64,000 bases of DNA from a bacterium (GTDB lineage Bacteria; JACRDZ01; JAQUKH01): the NCBI GenBank assembly GCA_028719205.1, contig JAQUKH010000003.1, positions 66,793-130,792 of the forward strand. The letters are read 5' to 3'. The translations under genes were made by a program, and so were the position numbers. A model generated the notes under the pieces. That model was not told where the DNA came from. It ran no database searches and saw only the letters and a list, made by a program, of their open reading frames with translations. Shown piece by piece: positions 55,106 to 63,021 of the stretch; positions within the stretch are counted from its first letter, which is position 1, and each line of letters starts with the position of its first letter.

Positions 55106-55128
55106 AACCACTTTATTATGGAGACAAA

Positions 55129-56568
55129 ATGTTCTATTCCGACATGCAGGAGTTTATAAAGTCCCTGGAGAAAAGCGGGGAACTGAAAAAGGTTAAAACA
55201 GAGGTTGACGCGAATTTGGAAATTACGGAAATTGCCGACCGTATAGTAAAAAAAGGCGGGCCCGCCGTATTATTTGAAAAGGTTAAAGGTTCGAAATATC
55301 CTCTTTTTATAAATATGTACGGCACCAAAAAGAGGATGTGCATGTCTCTGGGCGTTGAAAATATAGAGGAAATAAGCGAGAGGATCGAGAATTTATTTCC
55401 CAAAGATATGCCTAAGAGCCTTTGGGATAAGATAAGTTTTTTTGTCCAGTTAAAGAAAATGGCTGATATACAGCCTCATATAGTTAAGGACGCGATATCT
55501 CAGGAAGTAGTTGAAGAGAACGGCTCGCTTAATGACCTGCCTATCTTGAAATGCTGGCCTGAAGACGCGGGTAAATTTATTACGTTTCCGGTGGTAATTA
55601 CGAAAGACCCTGAAACAGGGCGGCAAAATATAGGGATGTACCGTATGCAGGTTTATGACGGCAGGACCACCGGTATGCATTGGCATCAGCATCATGACGG
55701 GGCCAGGATCTACCGCAAATACCAGAAAAACAAAGAGAGAATGCCGGTCGCGATCGCTTTAGGCGCGGACCCGTCAGTCATTTATTCCGCCACGGCCCCG
55801 CTTCCTCCGGGTGTGGATGAATTACTATTCGCCGGTTTTCTCCGCGGCAAGGCAGTGCCTGTAGTAAAAGCGAAAATGTCGGATATTCTTGTCCCGGCGA
55901 ACGCGGAATTTATTCTGGAAGGTTATGTTGACCCCGCTGAATTGAGATGGGAAGGGCCTTTCGGCGACCATACCGGATATTATTCACTGGCAAATGATTT
56001 CCCCGTGTTCCATTTGACTTGCATTACTCACAGGAAAAACCCGGTCTATCCCGCGACGATAGTCGGCCGTCCTCCTATGGAAGATTGTTTTATGGGCTGG
56101 GCCACCGAGCGGATATTTTTACCTCTTTTGAAGATAACGCTTCCTGAAATAAAAGATTTCAGCCTTCCTTTCGAAGGTGTATTCCATAATTGCGCGATAG
56201 TTTCAATTAAAAAAGAATTCCCGGGCCATGCCCGCAAGGTTATCAACGCGCTCTGGGGAATGGGCCAGATGATGTTCTCCAAGATGATCGTGATCGTTGA
56301 CGAAGACGTTAATGTGCAGGATTATTCCGAAGTGGTCTGGAAGGTTTTTAATAATGTGGACCCTGCCCGTGACACTTTTATTCAGATGGGGCCGCTGGAT
56401 GTTCTGGATCACTCCTCCAGCAATCAAAGCTATGGATCAAAAATGGGTATTGACGCGACAAAGAAAATGAAGGAAGAAGGGCATTTACGTCCGTGGCCTA
56501 ATGAGATTAAGATGAGTGAAGAAGTAAAGAAAATGGTAGACGGTAAGTGGAAGGAATATGGATTGTAA
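55129..56568 (+). CDS. UbiD-family decarboxylase (MqnL-type)
   Basis: UbiD enzymes decarboxylate aromatic acids with prenylated FMN. This 479-residue protein has NIGMYRMQVYDGRTTGMHWHQHHDGA, LRWEGPFGDHTGYYS (Arg-Glu) and TIVGRPPMEDC motifs. As the first gene of the mqn operon it probably decarboxylates the naphthoate in the futalosine pathway. The flavin prenyltransferase UbiX it needs is not in the window. Confidence 0.9.
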   Translation: MFYSDMQEFIKSLEKSGELKKVKTEVDANLEITEIADRIVKKGGPAVLFEKVKGSKYPLFINMYGTKKRMCMSLGVENIEEISERIENLFPKDMPKSLWDKISFFVQLKKMADIQPHIVKDAISQEVVEENGSLNDLPILKCWPEDAGKFITFPVVITKDPETGRQNIGMYRMQVYDGRTTGMHWHQHHDGARIYRKYQKNKERMPVAIALGADPSVIYSATAPLPPGVDELLFAGFLRGKAVPVVKAKMSDILVPANAEFILEGYVDPAELRWEGPFGDHTGYYSLANDFPVFHLTCITHRKNPVYPATIVGRPPMEDCFMGWATERIFLPLLKITLPEIKDFSLPFEGVFHNCAIVSIKKEFPGHARKVINALWGMGQMMFSKMIVIVDEDVNVQDYSEVVWKVFNNVDPARDTFIQMGPLDVLDHSSSNQSYGSKMGIDATKKMKEEGHLRPWPNEIKMSEEVKKMVDGKWKEYGL

Positions 56569-56572
56569 TATT

Positions 56573-56691
56573 GTAGGGGCATGGCGGTGCCATGCCCGTA
56601 TTTATCTTTGTAGGGGCAGACCCATGTGTCTGCCCTTGAATGGATTGGAAAAATATTAAGAAAGAGGGCGAACACGCGGGTTCGCCCCTAC
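56573..56691. repeat. GTAG-headed palindromic repeats, three units
   Basis: Three hairpins lie in the ubiD-ubiA gap: 56573-56597 (GTAGGGGCATGGC...GCCATGCCC), 56610-56635 (GTAGGGGCAGAC...GTCTGCCC) and 56666-56691 in reverse orientation (GGGCGAAC...GTTCGCCCCTAC). An upstream ATG at 56640 would extend ubiA through the last one, which I judge non-coding. Confidence 0.75.
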
Positions 56692-56702
56692 GAATACGAA
56701 TA

Positions 56703-57554
56703 ATGAATATTAAAAAGTTTAAATATATTCTTGAGATGGTAAAGATCGAACATACGGTTTTCGCTTTGCCGTTCGCGTATGTGGGCGCGATAATCGCGTC
56801 GGGCGGGATTCCCGGCCTTAAAAATATAATATTTATTACCCTGGCGATGTTCGGGGGCCGCAGTTTCGCTATGACCTGGAACAGGATCATAGACCGTGAA
56901 ATCGATGCCAGGAATTTAAGGACCGCCGGCCGCCATCTTGTGACCGGGCAGGTGAACCTGAACGAAGCTCTTATTTTTTGTTTCGTGTCATTATTGCTTT
57001 TTATATATTCAGCCTTAAGCCTTGCGCCGTTAGCTCATATTTTATGGCCTCTTTTTATTTTGCCGATGGCTGTTTATCCTTTTGCCAAAAGGTTCAGCTG
57101 GTTAAGCCATTTTATCCTGGGATTGAGCCTTGCTTTGTCCCCGTTAGGCGCGTTTATCGCGGTAACTAACAAATTACCCGGCCTGCCGGTTTTATTGATC
57201 GCTGTAGCGATCCTGATATGGACCGCGGGCTTTGATATTATTTACGCCTGCCAGGATTTTGAGTTTGACAGGAAAGAAGGGCTTTATTCCATCCCGGCGT
57301 GTTTTGGGATAAAAAGTTCTTTCTGGTTTACTTCGATGCTTCATTTTTTAACGGTAATTTTGTTCTTTCTGGCAGGATATTTACTGGGATTGAAAATTTA
57401 TTATTTTTCGGGCATAGCCATAATTTCTCTTTTTCTTATTTATGAAAATATAATTATGAGAAAAGGCAAATTAGACGAGGCGTTTTTTAAGATGAACGGG
57501 CTTGTAAGCATAACTATTTTTGTTTTCATATTATTGGATTTTTGTTTATTATGA
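56703..57554 (+). CDS. UbiA-family prenyltransferase (MqnP-type)
   Basis: This 283-residue membrane protein attaches the isoprenoid chain to the naphthoate ring. It begins FKYILEMVKIEHTVFALPFAYVGA and has the Asp-rich loops MTWNRIIDREIDARNLRT and DIIYACQDFEFDRKEG. About eight membrane spans follow the usual pattern. Its role as MqnP is drawn from the neighbouring mqn genes. The start at 56703 is chosen over 56640, whose extra residues would be encoded by a repeat. Its stop overlaps mqnE. Confidence 0.91.
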   Translation: MNIKKFKYILEMVKIEHTVFALPFAYVGAIIASGGIPGLKNIIFITLAMFGGRSFAMTWNRIIDREIDARNLRTAGRHLVTGQVNLNEALIFCFVSLLLFIYSALSLAPLAHILWPLFILPMAVYPFAKRFSWLSHFILGLSLALSPLGAFIAVTNKLPGLPVLLIAVAILIWTAGFDIIYACQDFEFDRKEGLYSIPACFGIKSSFWFTSMLHFLTVILFFLAGYLLGLKIYYFSGIAIISLFLIYENIIMRKGKLDEAFFKMNGLVSITIFVFILLDFCLL

Positions 57555-58621
57555 AAAAAAATATCAGAAAAAAAATAAACGATAACGCGGCATTGAACCG
57601 TGATGAGTGCCTTTACCTTTTTCAGGGGTGTTCGATACATGAGCTTGGAGAGATGGCGAACTTAGCCAACTTAACAAAAAATAAAGGCAAGGTATTTTTT
57701 AACGTCAACCGGCATATTAATTTAACAAATGTTTGTATCTCGCGCTGCAAATTTTGCGCTTTCAGCAGGGATAAGGGTGAAAAAGGCGCGTATGTTTTCA
57801 GCGTGGATGATGTTATAGAAAAGGTGAAAGAATCACTGCCTATGGGCATAACTGAGGTTCATATTGTAAGCGGGCTTCATCCGGACCTGACATTCGATTA
57901 TTATCTTGATATTTTACGGGCCGTAAAGAAATTCGCGCCGCAGCTTCATATACAGGGTTTTACCGCGGTTGAGATCCATTATTTCGCGAAGATCACAGGT
58001 TTTACCATTACAAAGGTGCTCGAAATAATGAAAGAGGCAGGGCTTGATTCTCTGCCCGGCGGAGGTGCCGAGGTATTCAGCCCGCGTATCCGCGAGGAGC
58101 TTTGCCCGAAGAAGGCGACGGGTTTTGAATGGCAGGAGGTTATGACGGAAGCGCATCGTTTGGGAATGAAATCCAACGCGACCCTGCTTTTCGGGCACAT
58201 AGAAACAATAGAGGAAGTTGTGGACCATCTTATTTCCCTGCGGGAACTTCAGAATAAAACCGGCGGATTCCAGTCTTTTATACCTCTGCCTTTTCATCCG
58301 CAGTATACTTTGATGGAGAATTTTGAAAAACCAACCGGGATCGAGATCCTGAAGATGCTCTCCGCTTCAAGATTAATACTTAATAATTTTACTCATATAA
58401 AGGCCTTTTGGATAATGATGGGTTTAAGGCTCGCTCAGCTTTCGTTAAAGTACGGAGTAAACGACCTGGATGGCACGGTAGTGGAAGAAAAGATCACCCA
58501 TTCAGCGGGGGCTACTACCCCTGAAGATATCCCGAGGCTGGAATTGATCCGGTTGATCAGGGAAATGGGCCGTATCCCGGTTGAAAGGGATACGCTCTAT
58601 AATGAGATAAAACAATATTAA
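57551..58621 (+). CDS. mqnE: aminofutalosine synthase (radical SAM)
   Basis: MqnE adds the adenosyl radical of SAM to the MqnA product to form aminofutalosine. The radical SAM motif is CISRCKFCAF near residue 63. MqnE-specific blocks are FFNVNRHINLTNVC, PLPFHPQYTLM and KAFWIMMGLRLAQLSL. It has 356 residues. The ATG at 57551 overlaps the ubiA stop (ATGA), which rules against the TTG further upstream. Confidence 0.93.
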   Translation: MKKNIRKKINDNAALNRDECLYLFQGCSIHELGEMANLANLTKNKGKVFFNVNRHINLTNVCISRCKFCAFSRDKGEKGAYVFSVDDVIEKVKESLPMGITEVHIVSGLHPDLTFDYYLDILRAVKKFAPQLHIQGFTAVEIHYFAKITGFTITKVLEIMKEAGLDSLPGGGAEVFSPRIREELCPKKATGFEWQEVMTEAHRLGMKSNATLLFGHIETIEEVVDHLISLRELQNKTGGFQSFIPLPFHPQYTLMENFEKPTGIEILKMLSASRLILNNFTHIKAFWIMMGLRLAQLSLKYGVNDLDGTVVEEKITHSAGATTPEDIPRLELIRLIREMGRIPVERDTLYNEIKQY

Positions 58622-58672
58622 CTTCTTTATCCCCTTCAGGGGGACAAAGGGGGCGTTAGGAGTATTAGTTTA

Positions 58673-59551
58673 ATGATCGAATTACTGATCCCAAAATTTA
58701 AAATGCCGGTAAAAGAAAAAAAATGGACTATGCTGCCGAGAGTAGGGCATATTAAATTTTTAAATTGTTTTCCGATCTATTACGCGCTTGTAAAGAATAT
58801 GGATATTCTTGATATGGAATTTATTCCGGGATTACCGACTGAATTGAACCGGTTAATGATTGAGGGGAAATTGGACGTAAGCCCTATCTCTTCGATCGAA
58901 TATTATAAAAACCGGGATAAGTTTTTGCTCTGCCCTCACTTAAGCGTGAGTTCAAACGGCTCTGTGCAGAGTATTCTTTTACTTAGTAAGGTGCCGGTAA
59001 AAAAACTTGACGGGGAGAAGATCTCCCTGACAGACGCTTCAGCGACCAGTCATGTTCTGTTAAAAATTATTTTAGACACGAAATATAAAATACATCCGGA
59101 ATATTTTACTTCAAAAGAAGATCTGGAAGGAATGCTGAAGAACTCAAAAGCGGCCCTTTTGATAGGGGATAAGGCGTTGGAAGAAAGCCAGAAATTAAAC
59201 GGTTTATACTGCTATGATCTTGGTGAGGAATGGAAAAGTTTAACCGGGAAAAAGATGGTTTACGCGGTTTGGTGTATCAGAAAGGAATTTGTTGAAAAAA
59301 ATCCGGCCCAGGCTAAAAAGCTTATGGAGGCATTCCGAAAATCTTATGAATATAGCGTAAATAATATTCAGGAGATCATTGAACGCGCTTCAACTTGGGA
59401 GAAATTCAGCGAAAAATTTATAGGAAAATATTTAAGAGGCCTTGATTTTTCTTTTGATAAAGCCGCGAGGGCGGGGCTTCTGGAATTTTACAGTATGGCG
59501 AATGAAGCCGGATTGATAAAGGGAAAAGGGAACCTGGAATTTTTTGAGTAA
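58673..59551 (+). CDS. mqnA: chorismate dehydratase
   Basis: MqnA dehydrates chorismate to 3-enolpyruvylbenzoate, the entry step of the futalosine pathway. This 292-residue protein has the periplasmic-binding-protein fold with RVGHIKFLNCFPIYY, the loop DVSPISSIEY and LLIGDKALEE. An N-terminal tail of about 20 residues precedes the usual start. AGGAG lies before the ATG. It lies between mqnE and mqnC. Confidence 0.92.
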   Translation: MIELLIPKFKMPVKEKKWTMLPRVGHIKFLNCFPIYYALVKNMDILDMEFIPGLPTELNRLMIEGKLDVSPISSIEYYKNRDKFLLCPHLSVSSNGSVQSILLLSKVPVKKLDGEKISLTDASATSHVLLKIILDTKYKIHPEYFTSKEDLEGMLKNSKAALLIGDKALEESQKLNGLYCYDLGEEWKSLTGKKMVYAVWCIRKEFVEKNPAQAKKLMEAFRKSYEYSVNNIQEIIERASTWEKFSEKFIGKYLRGLDFSFDKAARAGLLEFYSMANEAGLIKGKGNLEFFE

Positions 59552-59553
59552 TT

Positions 59554-60630
59554 ATGAAAACACAGGAACAAGTAGCTAAAATTTTGGAAGGCGCGATCAG
59601 GGGAAAAAGAATTTCTCCGGAAGAAGCTGTTATACTTTTTAAGGAAGCGGAAATTTACCAGTTAGGTGCGGCCGCGGATAAAATCAGAAGACAAAGATTT
59701 ATAAAAAACCAAATTACATTTATTATTGACAGAAATATTAATTACACCAATATCTGCGTTAATCAATGCGGTTTTTGCGCTTTTTGGCGCGACGCGGACA
59801 GTCCTGAGGGATACCTGTTAAATGAACAGGAAATTCTCGGGAAAGTTGAAGAGGCTGTTAATGACGGCGCGACGCAGATAATGCTTCAGGGCGGGCTGCA
59901 TCCGGATATTAAGATAGGATATTATTTAAAAATATTTAAGGCTGTTAAAAATAAATATAAGGTTGTGCTCCATTCTCTTTCCGCGCCGGAAATAATGCAT
60001 TTATGCAAAAATAACGGTTTAAGTATAGAAGAGGTTATTATGCGTTTAAAGCTCGCGGGGCTGGATTCATTACCCGGGGCAGGGGCGGAGATCCTTACGG
60101 ATGTAACAAGAAAAAGGATCAGCGGCAAAAAAATAAATGTTGAAGAGTGGCTTTTGGTTATGGAAACAGCCCATCGTCTTGGGATGTATTCAACCGCGAC
60201 AATGATGTTCGGAGTGGGAGAAGAGCTTTCAGAACGCGTGGAGCATATGGATAGTATCCGGAAACTTCAGGACAAGACAGAAAGATTCCGCGGTTTCATT
60301 CCCTGGACCTTTCAACCGGGATGCACAAAGATCGGCGGGAAAGAAGTTCCCGCTGAAGATTATTTAAGGACACTCGCCATTTCGCGTTTATATCTCGATA
60401 ATGTGCCTCATATCCAGGGTTCATGGCTGACGCAGGGGGAAGAAATCGGCCAGCTTTCATTATTTTTTGGCGCGGATGACCTTGGAAGCATTATGCTTGA
60501 AGAAAATGTAGTCCGCGCGACAGGTGTTTCACGCAAAATGAATACGGATAAGATCGTGCGCCTGATACAAAAGGCAGGATTTACACCTTGCCAGCGCGAC
60601 ACCGAATACAAAATTATTAAAGAATATTAA
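59554..60630 (+). CDS. mqnC: cyclic dehypoxanthinyl futalosine synthase (radical SAM)
   Basis: MqnC makes cyclic dehypoxanthinyl futalosine by radical cyclisation. This 358-residue protein has the cluster motif CVNQCGFCAF near residue 67 and the family blocks INYTNICVN, LQGGLHPDIK and FIPWTFQPGCTKI. It starts 2 bases after mqnA. It shares about half its layout with mqnE, its paralogue. Confidence 0.94.
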   Translation: MKTQEQVAKILEGAIRGKRISPEEAVILFKEAEIYQLGAAADKIRRQRFIKNQITFIIDRNINYTNICVNQCGFCAFWRDADSPEGYLLNEQEILGKVEEAVNDGATQIMLQGGLHPDIKIGYYLKIFKAVKNKYKVVLHSLSAPEIMHLCKNNGLSIEEVIMRLKLAGLDSLPGAGAEILTDVTRKRISGKKINVEEWLLVMETAHRLGMYSTATMMFGVGEELSERVEHMDSIRKLQDKTERFRGFIPWTFQPGCTKIGGKEVPAEDYLRTLAISRLYLDNVPHIQGSWLTQGEEIGQLSLFFGADDLGSIMLEENVVRATGVSRKMNTDKIVRLIQKAGFTPCQRDTEYKIIKEY

Positions 60631-60637
60631 CAAAAGA

Positions 60638-60837
60638 TTGGCAAATTTAATTTCAAGATTTCTTTTTGCGTCTATAGAAACGCTTTTTGTTAATAAATCT
60701 TGGCGAAACGAAAGATAAGCAATTTTAATGTTTGAGCTCGAAGAGCGAGTTTTAAAATTGCCTGTAGTGAGCCTTAGATTTATCAAAAACGTTTCGGGTT
60801 TAAGCAAAAAGAGATTTTGGAATTAAAAATTTGCCAA
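60638..60837. repeat. 200-nt imperfect inverted repeat (snap-back element)
   Basis: The left end TTGGCAAATTT and right end AAATTTGCCAA are perfect complements exactly 200 bases apart. Inside, matching blocks follow in mirror order (CTTTTTGC, GAAACG-TTTTTG, AATAAATCT, GCAATTTTAA) to a central GCTC-GAA-GAGC loop. It fills the mqnC to MTAP gap and holds no convincing gene. It may be a MITE or a structured RNA. Confidence 0.7.
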
Positions 60838-60864
60838 ATACATTATTTTTATTGGAGATAAAAT

Positions 60865-61689
60865 TTGCAAAATGTTCCTTTTGCCCTCATTGGCGGTTCC
60901 AGCACCTTTTCAATATCCTTGCCGGAAGATTTGAATATTCCGGATGTAAAGATCATTTCAAAAAATAAGATATATCAAACGCCTTTCGGCAAAAGCCCGG
61001 CGCTGACTATATTTGAGGTTAGTGGTAAAAAAGTTGTTACATGTAAAATGCACGGCTGGCAGGGTGACCGGACGCGGGGTGATTCTTCAAAACAAATATT
61101 CTGGGTTTTTAAAGAAATGGGCGTAAAAAAGATACTTGCGGAGGGCGGGGTCGGGAGTATTGATAAAAAAATGAAACCGGGGGATGTTTTTATACCGGAT
61201 GATTATATTGATTTTTCGCTTCGCAAGGATGTTAAGCTTGGGAATGATCATCTTTTAGTAATGCGTGACCCTGTTTGCCCTGATCTTAAAAAAAGCCTTA
61301 TAAAAGCAATAAAAGACGGATCGGATTATAAAATATTTCAGCGGGGAGTTTATGCCGTAACGGACGGCCGTCATTTTGAAAGCAAGGCGGAAGTAACTGC
61401 CCTGAAACGGTTAGGTTCGGATGCTGTCGGGCAGAGTTTCTGCCCTGAAGTATATCTCGCCCGCGAAATAGGGGCGTGTTACTGCGGAATTTATCTCGTG
61501 GTAAATTATGCTGAAGGCGTTATCCCAAAATGGGATTATGAGAAGTTTCGATATCTTTTTTATTCGGAGTCAAAACGGATCGGAAATATCCTTATCAAGG
61601 CAATAAAAAGTTTAGATATAAATAAAGATGCATGTTCGTGTAAAAACCTTAGAATGAAGACTTTATTGACCAATGCCGAGCAAAAATAA
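60865..61689 (+). CDS. mtnP: MTAP-family purine nucleoside phosphorylase
   Basis: This 274-residue phosphorylase cleaves a purine nucleoside with phosphate. It has ALIGGSSTF, CKMHGWQGDRTRGD, EGGVGSIDKKMKPGDVFIPDDYIDF and AVTDGRHFES, the MTAP pattern. Start is a TTG, preceded by GGAG at 7 bases. In the mqn operon it may release adenine or hypoxanthine from aminofutalosine or futalosine, or salvage 5'-deoxyadenosine and methylthioadenosine. No mqnB is seen here, so it may replace MqnB. Confidence 0.85.
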   Translation: MQNVPFALIGGSSTFSISLPEDLNIPDVKIISKNKIYQTPFGKSPALTIFEVSGKKVVTCKMHGWQGDRTRGDSSKQIFWVFKEMGVKKILAEGGVGSIDKKMKPGDVFIPDDYIDFSLRKDVKLGNDHLLVMRDPVCPDLKKSLIKAIKDGSDYKIFQRGVYAVTDGRHFESKAEVTALKRLGSDAVGQSFCPEVYLAREIGACYCGIYLVVNYAEGVIPKWDYEKFRYLFYSESKRIGNILIKAIKSLDINKDACSCKNLRMKTLLTNAEQK

Positions 61690-61696
61690 AGATCAA

Positions 61697-62947
61697 ATGA
61701 TACTTTCTGCTTCATATCTTGTACCGGTTTCATCTCCTCCACTAAAAAACGGGGCGGTTTTAGTGGAGGATGGCCGGATCAAGGATACCGGTACTTCTGA
61801 CATTATCAAAAAAAAATATCCTGAAATACCTGTCCGGAATTTTCCTGAATCAATTTTAATGCCCGGTTTGGTTAATTGCCACACTCATCTCGAATATTCA
61901 GCTCTGGGGCCCCTGACAAAACATGTTGATTTTGTCCCTTGGATCAAAGGCTTGATCCAAAAACAAAAGGCGTTATCAAAGGCAGAAATATTATTGTCAA
62001 TAAGAAAAACAGTTAAAAGCCTTATTTCCGCGGGAGTAACCTCTGTAGGTGAAGTTTCGCGAAGCGGATTAAGCCTGGATGAGCTGATAAAAAGCGGGAT
62101 AAAGGGCGTTTATTTTAATGAGTTTGTCGCGGTTGATGATAACCGGTTGAAAAAGGCGATTTGTGATCATGAAGCAAATTTCAGGCAGTGTAAATTGAAA
62201 CTTAAAAGGCCTGATTTAAAACCCGGTGTTTTTCCTCATTCTCCTTATACGCTTTCCACAAAGTCCTTAAAATACATTTCATCATATTATAAAAAAAATA
62301 AAATATCCTGCGGGATGCATGCGGCGGAATCTCCCTTTGAGAATGAATTTATTTTTAAAGGGTCGGGCCCGCTGGCTGATTTTGTAAAGACTTTCCAACT
62401 GGAGAGCATACCAATATCCGGAAAATGGCGCGGCACGACAGAATATTTAAATGGTCTCAAATTTACGGATCCTTTAAACCATTTGGTTCATTGCGTTCAC
62501 TTAAACAGGAAAGATTTTGCGCTTCTGGCCAAAACAAAAACGGGTATTGTCCTTTGCCCCCGCAGTAATTATCTTTTGAAGAACGGCGAATTTCCTCTCC
62601 GTTCAGCATTAAAATATGATCTGAAAATGGGAATTGGAACGGATAGCCTGGCAAGCAATTATTCACTGGATATGTTCGAAGAAATAAGAATGCTGAAGAA
62701 TATATACGGATCAAGTTTAATAAATGAGCGGCTGGTCAGGATCGCGACTTTAGGCGGCGCGGAGGTTTTAGGATCAGAAAAAGAAACAGGGTCATTGCTG
62801 CCCGGCAAAAAAGCTGATCTGATCGTAGTAAAGATCAATACCAGGCCGGTTAAAAATTTATCTCCGGTTGATCATATCGTTTCAAAAGCAGTCGCAAACG
62901 ACGTATGTTTCACTATGATCGATGGATTAATAAGATTTGATAAATAA
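61697..62947 (+). CDS. amidohydrolase, probable aminofutalosine or methylthioadenosine deaminase
   Basis: A 416-residue ATZ/TRZ-type amidohydrolase with a metal site HTHLEYSALG, a middle region MHAAESPFE, HCVHLN and GTDSLASN. This group deaminates adenine nucleosides such as methylthioadenosine, adenosylhomocysteine or aminofutalosine (MqnX). Location behind the mqn genes and MTAP favours aminofutalosine. An ATG at 61673 overlaps mtnP; I chose 61697 because family members begin with MILxAxYxxPVSSP. Confidence 0.87.
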   Translation: MILSASYLVPVSSPPLKNGAVLVEDGRIKDTGTSDIIKKKYPEIPVRNFPESILMPGLVNCHTHLEYSALGPLTKHVDFVPWIKGLIQKQKALSKAEILLSIRKTVKSLISAGVTSVGEVSRSGLSLDELIKSGIKGVYFNEFVAVDDNRLKKAICDHEANFRQCKLKLKRPDLKPGVFPHSPYTLSTKSLKYISSYYKKNKISCGMHAAESPFENEFIFKGSGPLADFVKTFQLESIPISGKWRGTTEYLNGLKFTDPLNHLVHCVHLNRKDFALLAKTKTGIVLCPRSNYLLKNGEFPLRSALKYDLKMGIGTDSLASNYSLDMFEEIRMLKNIYGSSLINERLVRIATLGGAEVLGSEKETGSLLPGKKADLIVVKINTRPVKNLSPVDHIVSKAVANDVCFTMIDGLIRFDK

Positions 62948-63021
62948 TAGAAAAGTATAGCTGAAACTGAAACCTTCCGATAGAATATACGGAATATCAA
63001 TGTAAAAACAAGGATCTTTAG

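Noticed and set aside
56640..56702. N-terminal extension of ubiA
   Set aside because: The extra residues come from the last GTAG repeat, and the family starts at FKYILEMVKIEHT; the ATG at 56703 fits better.
56507..56890. 127-codon minus-strand frame through the ubiD end and the repeats
   Set aside because: It reads the GTAG hairpins and the antisense of ubiA; composition and context argue against a gene.
60529..60807. 92-codon minus-strand frame across the end of mqnC and the snap-back element
   Set aside because: Most of it is encoded by the inverted repeat and by antisense to mqnC; there is no Shine-Dalgarno site and no recognisable motif.
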